DNA of 12,249 bases from Pseudomonadales bacterium. GTDB taxonomy: Bacteria; Pseudomonadota; Gammaproteobacteria; Pseudomonadales; Azotimanducaceae. The notes beneath the pieces are model-generated. The model searched no databases and was not told the origin of the DNA. It saw only the letters and a program-made list of their open reading frames with translations. Shown here in pieces: positions 6,072 through 11,552 of the stretch. The position numbers and the translations under genes are program-made. The stretch's first letter is position 1, and each line of letters starts with the position of its first letter. The stretch lies in the NCBI GenBank assembly GCA_007128525.1, contig SKXG01000335.1, positions 1-12,249 on the forward strand. Direction: 5' to 3'.

Positions 6072-6614
6072 TCAGCGCCGCAGTGGCCTGGGTAACGGGT
6101 CCAGCGGGTTGGGCAGGACGGGACTGATGCCGCCATGTCGCACGCGCGGGAACTGCAGGTTGATCAGCTCACGAACCTGGCACTTCTGGTCCTTGCTGAC
6201 ATCGATCATCAGCAGGTAGCGGCCGGCTTCGATTTCATCGTGAAACGGTGCAATGCGGTAGTTTTCGCGGGTCCGTCCGAGCAGCACGCCCTGCCAGGCA
6301 CCAAACAGAAACCCGGCCAGCCCCAGCAACAGCACGGTCAGCAGATTGACAGCCCAAGGCAGAACCGGCACAACGTAGAGCGCCAGACCCAGCGTCAAAC
6401 CCAGCAGAGCCCCGATCAGGCCCAGTCGCTCACCGGAATGCAGAATGTCGAGCCGGTGCAGGGCAGAGGCCGAATGAATGTTGTGCTGATACAAGCCATC
6501 AGCGTTCTTCGACAGGACATGCAGGCGCCAGCGCCGCAGCCCCTCACCCTGCAGCGCGCCAGCCACCCGACACACGGTGTCGAGATCATCCGCCAGATAA
6601 TAGAGCCTGCGCAT
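6072..6614 (-). CDS. Unknown two-helix inner-membrane protein
   Basis: About 180 residues with no family I recognise. From the chosen start, residues 1-60 look like a small cytoplasmic alpha/beta domain (R-R-L-Y-Y-L-A-D-D-L-D, then R-L-H-V-L-S). A helical hairpin follows: segment 64-84 is rich in Gly spaced as in glycine zippers (G-L-I-G-A-L-L-G-L-T-L-G), and 88-112 has L-G-L-A-G-F-L-F-G-A. Residues 117-157 form a second soluble part containing H-D-E-I-E-A-G-R-Y-L-L-M-I-D-V, and a Pro-rich tail ends the protein. Both soluble ends probably face the cytoplasm. Two adjacent ATGs (6617, 6614) follow GGAGGGGG; I took 6614 because it gives 6-nt spacing from GGAGG, and the open frame extends to a GTG at 6650. 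It diverges from greB across about 135 bp and is convergent with the SDR gene. That the gene is real is likely; its function is not known. Confidence 0.8.
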   Translation of the reverse strand: MRRLYYLADDLDTVCRVAGALQGEGLRRWRLHVLSKNADGLYQHNIHSASALHRLDILHSGERLGLIGALLGLTLGLALYVVPVLPWAVNLLTVLLLGLAGFLFGAWQGVLLGRTRENYRIAPFHDEIEAGRYLLMIDVSKDQKCQVRELINLQFPRVRHGGISPVLPNPLDPLPRPLRR

Positions 6615-6698
6615 CATCCCCCTCCGCAAAGGCACCACCTCTATAAACACCGGATCCGGAGAAGTGACAAGCTTGGGTTCGACAAAGTGTTAGATGAA

Positions 6699-6727
6699 TT
6701 GACACTAACAATGCCGCAAACTAAGAC
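6699..6727 (+). promoter_or_regulatory. Candidate sigma-70 promoter of greB
   Basis: A perfect -35 TTGACA (6699-6704) is followed after 17 bp by a weak -10, TAAGAC (6722-6727). Transcription would start near 6734, downstream of the ATG at 6711 and upstream of those at 6750 and 6768. This supports a shorter GreB, though the -10 match is only 3 of 6. Confidence 0.4.
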
Positions 6728-6749
6728 CATCGAGTCGCAGATCCAGTCT

Positions 6750-7265
6750 ATGCCACCAAAACCAGACATGGCTTCACGACGCCCGGCGCCGTACATCACT
6801 CCGGCAGGTCAACAGCGGCTGAACAGCGAGCTGCGTTATCTGTGGAAAGAAAAGCGCCCGGCCGTCACCAAAAAGGTGGCCGAGGCTGCCGCCATGGGCG
6901 ATCGCTCGGAGAATGCCGAGTATATCTACGGCAAGAAGCAATTGCGGGAGATCGACCGACGCATTCGTTATCTGTCCAAGCGCCTGGATGAGGTTGTTGT
7001 CGTAGACCGGACACCACCGGATCAGAACAAGGTGTACTTTGGTGCCTGGGTCAAACTGCTCGATAACGATGGCACCCACAAGTCGTATCGGCTGGTGGGT
7101 TCGGATGAGTTTGACATGCACGAGACGTACATCAGCATCGACTCTGTATTGGCCCGCGCTCTTTTGCAAAAGCGCACTAACGATGTAGTTGAGGTTCGCC
7201 TGCCGGCAGGGTCACAACACTACCAGATCACAGCAGTCTGGTATGGAGAACCAGGGCACTCCTGA
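6750..7265 (+). CDS. greB: Transcription elongation factor GreB
   Basis: A 171-residue Gre factor that enters the RNA polymerase secondary channel and stimulates cleavage of backtracked RNA. The N-terminal coiled coil carries L-R-Y-L-W-K-E-K-R-P-A-V-T-K-K-V (28-43), a form seen in GreB, and its tip G-D-R-S-E-N-A-E-Y (50-58) keeps the acidic residues equivalent to E. coli Asp41 and Glu44 that hold the catalytic magnesium. The FKBP-like C-terminal domain has V-Y-F-G-A-W-V (95-101), Y-R-L-V-G (113-117) and Y-I-S-I-D-S-V-L-A-R-A-L-L (127-139). The start is uncertain: ATGs at 6711, 6750 and 6768 all lack a good ribosome site. I chose 6750 because a candidate promoter would place the transcript start after 6711. 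The frame is open further upstream to 6135, but that stretch is antisense to the neighbouring gene. Family assignment is very secure. Confidence 0.95.
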   Translation: MPPKPDMASRRPAPYITPAGQQRLNSELRYLWKEKRPAVTKKVAEAAAMGDRSENAEYIYGKKQLREIDRRIRYLSKRLDEVVVVDRTPPDQNKVYFGAWVKLLDNDGTHKSYRLVGSDEFDMHETYISIDSVLARALLQKRTNDVVEVRLPAGSQHYQITAVWYGEPGHS

Positions 7266-7294
7266 ACAACCTTAAGCTGAACCAACCCTGAACC
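7262..7294. repeat. CTGAAC direct repeats between greB and the EF-hand gene
   Basis: CTGAACA at 7262 (overlapping the greB stop codon) and CTGAACC at 7277 and 7288, the last two 11 bp apart. The TGAACC element resembles -35 elements of some ECF sigma factors, which would suit autoregulation of the downstream operon, but I find no matching -10 at the right distance. Confidence 0.4.
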
Positions 7295-7312
7295 TTGCGC
7301 GAAAATACTTGC

Positions 7313-7346
7313 AAAAAACCCGGTCTGGCTGCGACAGCCGGCCCGG
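7313..7346 (-). terminator. Hairpin with T-run on the minus strand, opposite to flanking genes
   Basis: A 12-bp stem with one mismatch and one G-T pair (7320-7331 with 7335-7346, loop CGA) is followed on the minus strand by G and TTTTTT (7313-7318). On the plus strand the side after the stem has no T-run, so it is a poor greB terminator. It would stop leftward transcription entering from the EF-hand operon, or be a leader hairpin of that operon. Confidence 0.45.
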
Positions 7347-7387
7347 ACGGCCACGTAAAACTTCCTGACTGAAACAGGAGGTTCACC

Positions 7388-8131
7388 ATGTCACACCGTT
7401 CGAGTTTCACCTTGCTTCGCAGCAGCCTGCTTGGTGCAGGAATGCTGGCCATGGGCGCAGCCTGGGCCGCTGATGCGCCGGCATCGGGCCAGGGCAGCGA
7501 CAATCCAACGTTTCCGATCGATCTCGCACCACTGACGGCCAAGGCTGATGCCCGGTTCGAGCGCCTCGACCAGAGCGGTGATGGCAAGATCACATTGGAA
7601 GCGTTTCTGAGCGCGGACCGTCGAGATCTGCACGGCGTTGCTTCTGAACGCGTTTATGGCGGCCGGGGCGGCGCTCGAGAGCACCGGATGCATGGTCGCC
7701 GCGGTGCCGATGCCGGCAGCCATGAACGTCAGGGCTGGATGGCTCGACGTGCGGAACGGCGCAGTGGCAACGACCGGGCGGAAGCTGCAGAGCGCCGAGA
7801 CAGGTATAGGGCACAGCGCGTCGAACGTCAGGCCGACTGGCAGCAGCGGTTGTTCAGCGCGCTGGATACGGATGGCGACGGCCAGCTCTCCGCAGCAGAA
7901 TTCGCGGCGCTGCCGGACGTGCGCGAACAGCTGCACCGTGAGGCGCTGTTCGAGCGACTCGACCAGAACAACGATGGTGTGCTGGATCGCAGCGAGTTTC
8001 CGCCGCGCATTGCGCGACTGGAGGCCATGGATCTTGACGGTGACGGTCAGGTAACGCGGGATGAAATGCGCCGCTACATGGCCGAACGGCGTGACGATCA
8101 GCGTAGAATGGGGCGGCGCTCGAGAGACTAA
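7388..8131 (+). CDS. Exported EF-hand protein, first gene of the sigma-factor operon
   Basis: A 247-residue protein with a signal peptide (Arg4, hydrophobic core, A-A-W-A-A-D, probable cut near residue 28), hence periplasmic. Four EF-hand-like loops begin at Asp61, Asp160, Asp192 and Asp215. Loops 2 to 4 match D-x-D/N-x-D-G-x-L/V-x-x-x-E with Glu at position 12. Loop 1 (D-Q-S-G-D-G-K-I-T-L-E-A) has Ala at position 12 with Glu at 11, so its calcium affinity is probably altered. The part between (80-150) is very rich in Arg, Glu and Gly, with several His, and may be a charged helix. Calcium binding is expected from the motif. ATG at 7388 has a strong AGGAGG site. The stop lies 8 bp before the ECF sigma gene, so the two are almost certainly co-transcribed; the protein could be a calcium-sensing partner or target of that system. 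Function inferred only. Confidence 0.88.
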   Translation: MSHRSSFTLLRSSLLGAGMLAMGAAWAADAPASGQGSDNPTFPIDLAPLTAKADARFERLDQSGDGKITLEAFLSADRRDLHGVASERVYGGRGGAREHRMHGRRGADAGSHERQGWMARRAERRSGNDRAEAAERRDRYRAQRVERQADWQQRLFSALDTDGDGQLSAAEFAALPDVREQLHREALFERLDQNNDGVLDRSEFPPRIARLEAMDLDGDGQVTRDEMRRYMAERRDDQRRMGRRSRD

Positions 8132-8139
8132 GGCACCGC

Positions 8140-8700
8140 GTGACTGACGCCAGCGACGAGACCCTGATGGCCAGGGTGCAGGAACGGGACCAGCAGGCGT
8201 TCGCGCGCCTGCTGGACCGTCATGCCCAGTCGCTGCGCAATTTCCTGTACCGCTTTAGCCAGAACACGGCGGACGCAGACGAACTCTGCCAGGAAACATT
8301 CCTCCGGGTCTGGCAGCATGCCGCCCGCTGGGAGCCGGGCCGGGTACAGTTCAACACTTGGCTGTTTCGCATCGGCCACAATCTCGCCATCGACCGCCTG
8401 CGCAAGCACCGTGAAACCATCAGCGATCAGCTGCCGGAGCAAAGCGATGAGAGCGCAGAGCTGAGCCAGGCGCTGTCCCGCGAGCAGGCCCGTGACACAC
8501 TGCGGGCGGAGATCGCAAAACTGCCGGAAAGACAGCGTACAGCACTGCTTTTGTGCCATTTTCAGGGAATGTCCTACCAACAAGCGGCGGATATTCTCGA
8601 GGTAAGCGTAGAAGCCTTAGAGTCCTTGATTGCACGCGCCCGACGGCGCCTCAAACAGACCTTGAAACCCCTGGTGAAAGACATCGATATCGCATCATGA
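8140..8700 (+). CDS. ECF (extracytoplasmic function) RNA polymerase sigma factor
   Basis: A 186-residue sigma-70-family protein with only regions 2 and 4, the ECF layout. Region 2 spans about 21-90: F-A-R-L-L-D-R-H, then D-A-D-E-L-C-Q-E-T-F-L-R-V-W (45-58) for core binding, and F-N-T-W-L-F-R-I-G-H-N-L-A-I-D-R-L-R-K-H (71-90) for -10 recognition. An acidic linker (95-110) leads to region 4 (126-175), with L-P-E-R-Q-R-T-A-L-L-L, M-S-Y-Q-Q-A-A-D-I-L-E-V-S-V-E-A-L-E-S-L-I-A-R-A-R-R-R-L as the -35-binding helix-turn-helix. GTG at 8140 is the assumed start, with a weak AAGG site; ATG at 8167 is the alternative, but would trim the usual D-E-x-L-M lead-in. Its stop overlaps the next start (ATGA), which indicates translational coupling to the putative anti-sigma factor. 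It probably drives its own operon. Confidence 0.95.
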   Translation: MTDASDETLMARVQERDQQAFARLLDRHAQSLRNFLYRFSQNTADADELCQETFLRVWQHAARWEPGRVQFNTWLFRIGHNLAIDRLRKHRETISDQLPEQSDESAELSQALSREQARDTLRAEIAKLPERQRTALLLCHFQGMSYQQAADILEVSVEALESLIARARRRLKQTLKPLVKDIDIAS

Positions 8701-9170
8701 GCACAATGACACAAGACCAGTTCGACGCAGCCCTGGACATCTATGGACCAGACCTGCGCCTGTGGCCCTCGGCCCTGCAACAGCCAGCACAACAGCTATT
8801 GCAAAGCTCGGCATCCGCGCAGGCAGCGCTGAGCCTGGCCAAGCGCCTGGATGAGGAGCTCGATGCCAGCCTGCCACCGGCGCCTGCCCGCGGCCTGCCC
8901 TTGCTGAAGGAGCAGATCATGGCCAGGGTCCTGGCCTCCGGACCGCAGACCAGCCTGATTCTGCGCTTCTGGGCCTGGCTGCTGGCCGGCCCACGTCTGA
9001 TGCAGGTGCTGCTGCTGCGTCCGGCGGTGCTGGCGATGATCCCGCTGATTGGCGGCTTCCTGCTCGGTATGAGCGTTGCCGACGTCGGCGGCGCCGATGA
9101 CGACCTGGTTGCGGAAATGGTGTACATGGCCTTCACCGACCGCTTTGAGGGGTATGTCAATGGGCAATAG
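8697..9170 (+). CDS. Putative anti-sigma factor, one-helix membrane protein
   Basis: A 157-residue protein with no name I can give with certainty. The N-terminal part (1-85) is soluble, with Q-F-D-A-A-L-D-I-Y-G-P-D-L-R-L-W-P-S (8-25), a pattern I recall from hypothetical proteins next to ECF sigma and heavy-metal-sensor genes in Proteobacteria. A hydrophobic stretch at about 104-126 (Pro-containing, ending G-G-F-L-L-G) is the one clear membrane helix, followed by a roughly 30-residue acidic tail predicted to be periplasmic. It lacks the H-x3-C-x2-C zinc motif of ZAS anti-sigma factors. ATG at 8697 overlaps the sigma stop as ATGA; ATG at 8706 is an alternative. Position between sigma and sensor genes and topology match CnrY-like anti-sigma factors. 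That role is inference; the gene itself is secure. Confidence 0.72.
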   Translation: MSTMTQDQFDAALDIYGPDLRLWPSALQQPAQQLLQSSASAQAALSLAKRLDEELDASLPPAPARGLPLLKEQIMARVLASGPQTSLILRFWAWLLAGPRLMQVLLLRPAVLAMIPLIGGFLLGMSVADVGGADDDLVAEMVYMAFTDRFEGYVNGQ

Positions 9171-9666
9171 CAAGTGGCTGCTGACAGCTCTGGTGCTGTC
9201 GCTGATCGTGAATCTGGCGCTGGCCGGCTTTCTGCTCGGCCGCAGCAGCAGCCAGCACAGCGGTCAGTGGGGCACGCCCGACCCGGCTGCAGGCTATTTT
9301 CGCCTGATTGGTTTTCTGCCGGAAGAACGACGTGCCGAGCTGCAACCGCTGATCAAGGCGCACTTCGACAACATCCGGCCTGAGATACGCGAGACACGCC
9401 GCCATCTGCGCAGCATGTACGAGCAGCTCAACGCCGAGACCCTCGACAGCGCGAAGCTCGAACGCGACCTGACGGCGCTCCGGCAACTGCTCGGCACGAC
9501 GCAGGAAGCCTCACACCAGACTTTCGTTGATCTGGTTCGCCAGATGTCTCCGGAAGAGCGGCAGCAATTGGCCGAAGCGATGCGGCGTCCGCGTGACGCC
9601 GAACAGGATCGCCAACGCGGCACGCGACCGCCGCCACCCGCAGCTGACGGCGACACCGGCAGCTAG
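9160..9666 (+). CDS. Periplasmic heavy-metal-sensor-like protein (Metal_resist / CnrX-like)
   Basis: A 168-residue protein with an uncleaved-looking N-terminal helix (6-27, W-L-L-T-A-L-V-L to F-L-L-G-R) that should anchor it with the rest in the periplasm. The body (50-142) is almost all helix, rich in Arg, Glu and Leu: L-P-E-E-R-R-A-E-L-Q-P-L-I-K-A-H-F (53-69), I-R-E-T-R-R-H-L-R-S-M-Y (76-87), a third helix to L-G-T-T-Q, then H119 to M-S-P-E-E-R-Q-Q-L-A-E (129-139). This is the shape of the Metal_resist family that includes CnrX, and resembles Spy/CpxP-type helical hairpins. Possible metal ligands are His68, His82, His119, Met86 and Met129, none proven. A Pro-rich tail ends it. ATG at 9160 gives the better spacing from GAGGGG; ATG at 9154 is also possible. 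The start overlaps the preceding gene by 11 bp. It is the last gene of the operon. Confidence 0.82.
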   Translation: MGNSKWLLTALVLSLIVNLALAGFLLGRSSSQHSGQWGTPDPAAGYFRLIGFLPEERRAELQPLIKAHFDNIRPEIRETRRHLRSMYEQLNAETLDSAKLERDLTALRQLLGTTQEASHQTFVDLVRQMSPEERQQLAEAMRRPRDAEQDRQRGTRPPPPAADGDTGS

Positions 9667-9687
9667 GGTACCTCTACACGGCGGGGA

Positions 9688-10263
9688 TCAGCGCTCAGAA
9701 TCCGGCAGAAAGACCGGCTGCGCCGGTTCCAGCTCGCCAAGAAACGCCGCCAGAGAATCCGACACCTGCCGCACGGGCTTGTAACCGGGCTTCTCCAACA
9801 ATACCGCGCCGGTGTCATTCTCCACACTCAGAAAGAGGTCAGAGTTCGGTTCGGTACAGGCAAAGAACACCGAGTACCCAACACCTGCCTGGCGCTTGGC
9901 GAGCGCGTGGCCGATCAGGTTCTCGATGAGCCGTTCCACATCCTGCGGATTCCACAACTGGATCAGGCTGACGTGGCCCTCGGGGGCCGTCATTTCCAGG
10001 CCACCGGACCAATAACGCCCGAAGTACGCCTTGATGTCCGGGTGAATCTCCAGCTCCAACGCCCGCTCCAGGCCGGCAAAGTCATCAGCCAGCGTGCGAG
10101 GCAGTGGGCGCCAGGGCACCAGCGCCTCGCCACCGGCCTGCTGCTCCGGGGGGCCAATTTCACAGGGCGATCGCCAGTCCGGGTCATAAGGCTCATAGAG
10201 CTGCGGCCAACGGGCCAGATAGCGCTCAACCAGCGCATCGAGTTGCTGTTCTACCTCTCGCAT
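9688..10263 (-). CDS. syd: SecY-interacting protein Syd
   Basis: A 191-residue protein matching the Syd family, cytosolic proteins bound to SecY that in E. coli help recognise faulty SecYEG. Similar segments in order are S-P-C-E-I-G (32-37), W-R-P-L-P-R (51-56), L-E-R-A-L-E-L-E-I-H-P-D-I-K-A-Y-F (66-81), V-S-L-I-Q-L-W-N-P-Q-D (98-108), E-N-L-I-G-H-A-L-A-K-R (114-124) and F-F-A-C-T (133-137), ending with L-A-A-F-L-G-E-L. The E. coli protein is about 180 residues, so length is normal. The frame is open upstream to 10356, but that would lie in aroA; ATG at 10263 fits the family start, though only a weak GCGGG precedes it. It is head to head with aroA at 17 bp and convergent with the sensor gene, 21 bp away. 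Confidence in the family is high. Confidence 0.93.
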   Translation of the reverse strand: MREVEQQLDALVERYLARWPQLYEPYDPDWRSPCEIGPPEQQAGGEALVPWRPLPRTLADDFAGLERALELEIHPDIKAYFGRYWSGGLEMTAPEGHVSLIQLWNPQDVERLIENLIGHALAKRQAGVGYSVFFACTEPNSDLFLSVENDTGAVLLEKPGYKPVRQVSDSLAAFLGELEPAQPVFLPDSER

Positions 10264-10280
10264 CCCGCTAAGATACACAA

Positions 10281-11552
10281 ATGCAAAGCCTGACACTGCA
10301 ACCGATCCGACACGCCCAGGGCACCGTGCGCCTGCCGGGCTCGAAAAGTATCTCAAACCGCGCGCTGCTGCTCGCGGCGCTGGCCAACGGTGACACCCGC
10401 ATCAGCAACCTGCTGCGCAGCGATGACACCAACTACATGCTGCGGGCGTTGCGCCAGCTTGGGGTCACGGTACGCGAGCATGGCGACGACTGGGTGGTGA
10501 AGGGGCATGGTGGTCCGCTGATACGTACAAACGAACAGGTCGAGCTGCAGCTGGGCATGGCTGGCACCGCTTATCGACCATTGGTAGCAGCGCTGTGCCT
10601 GGGACAGGGCGACTTTAGCTTGCAGGGCAACGCCCGCATGCGGGAACGCCCGATTGGTCATCTGGTAGATGCGCTGCGCGAGCTGGGCGCCGACATTCGC
10701 TACCTGGAGAATGACGGCTTTCCGCCTGTCGCCGTTCGGGGTACCGGCCTGACCGGCGGACAGACCCGGATTGCCGGCAACATTTCCAGCCAATTTCTGA
10801 CAGCGCTACTAATGGCGCTACCGCTGGCCGACAAGCCCACTCGCGTGGAGATCATCGGCGAGCTGGTGTCGAAACCCTACATCGACATCACGCTCAACCT
10901 GATGGCCCGTTTCGGTGTAGAGGTCTCACACCAGGACTACCAAGTGTTCGATGTTCCGGTCTCACCCTATCAGTCACCGGGGCGCTTCCTGGTCGAGGGT
11001 GATGCGTCCTCTGCCAGCTACTTTCTGGCAGCCGGGGCCATCAGCGGGCCGGTGCGGGTCGAGGGCCTGGGCCGCGACAGCATTCAGGGGGACACCGCCT
11101 TCGTCGAAGTGCTCCAGGCCATGGGCGCCAAAATCGACGTTGGTGAGGACTACATTGAAGTTGCCAGCGGCGCACTAAAAGGCGTAGACCTGGATCTCAA
11201 CGCCATCCCGGATGCGGCCATGACGCTGGCCGTGCTGGCGCTGTTCGCCGAAGGTCCAACCCGCATCCGGAACATCTACAACTGGCGGGTGAAGGAGACG
11301 GACCGGCTGCATGCCATGGCCACTGAGCTGCGCAAGCTCGGCGCCACTGTGGAAGAAGGCCGGGATTACCTGGTCATCGAGCCGCCAACGGAACTGCAAC
11401 CGGCGGAAATCGAGACGTACGACGACCATCGCGTCGCGATGTGTTTCTCACTGGCAGCGCTCGGCGGCGTTCCGGTCACCATCCTGGACCCGGGCTGCGT
11501 GGCCAAAACCTTTCCGGACTATTTCGAGCGCTTTGCCGAGATCTGTGCCTGA
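10281..11552 (+). CDS. aroA: 3-phosphoshikimate 1-carboxyvinyltransferase (EPSP synthase)
   Basis: A 423-residue monofunctional EPSP synthase, the shikimate-pathway step that joins phosphoenolpyruvate to shikimate 3-phosphate; it is close to E. coli AroA along its length. Substrate residues by E. coli equivalence are present: L-P-G-S-K-S with Lys22, Arg123, S-S-Q with Gln171, I-P-D-A-A-M with Asp311, K-E-T-D-R-L with Glu339 and Arg342, D-D-H-R with Arg384 and A-K-T-F-P with Lys409. Gly95, Thr96 and Pro100 of the PEP/glyphosate loop are the usual class I residues, but the near-invariant Asn before A-G-T is Met93 ([10 protein letters not shown]). ATG at 10281 has only a weak site (AAGA) and lies 17 bp from the divergent syd start, so its promoter must lie inside syd. 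Its last 34 bp overlap the convergent methyltransferase gene. No fusion to tyrA or cmk is seen. Confidence 0.97.
   Translation: MQSLTLQPIRHAQGTVRLPGSKSISNRALLLAALANGDTRISNLLRSDDTNYMLRALRQLGVTVREHGDDWVVKGHGGPLIRTNEQVELQLGMAGTAYRPLVAALCLGQGDFSLQGNARMRERPIGHLVDALRELGADIRYLENDGFPPVAVRGTGLTGGQTRIAGNISSQFLTALLMALPLADKPTRVEIIGELVSKPYIDITLNLMARFGVEVSHQDYQVFDVPVSPYQSPGRFLVEGDASSASYFLAAGAISGPVRVEGLGRDSIQGDTAFVEVLQAMGAKIDVGEDYIEVASGALKGVDLDLNAIPDAAMTLAVLALFAEGPTRIRNIYNWRVKETDRLHAMATELRKLGATVEEGRDYLVIEPPTELQPAEIETYDDHRVAMCFSLAALGGVPVTILDPGCVAKTFPDYFERFAEICA

Noticed and set aside
6135..6749. Extension of the greB frame some 200 codons upstream
   Set aside because: The extra part is antisense to the two-helix membrane protein, is Gln/Pro-rich, and GreB proteins begin just before the coiled coil.
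8553..8696. N-terminal extension of the putative anti-sigma protein by 48 codons
   Set aside because: It lies wholly within the sigma factor gene in another frame and is low in order; the ATGA overlap start is the normal coupled arrangement.
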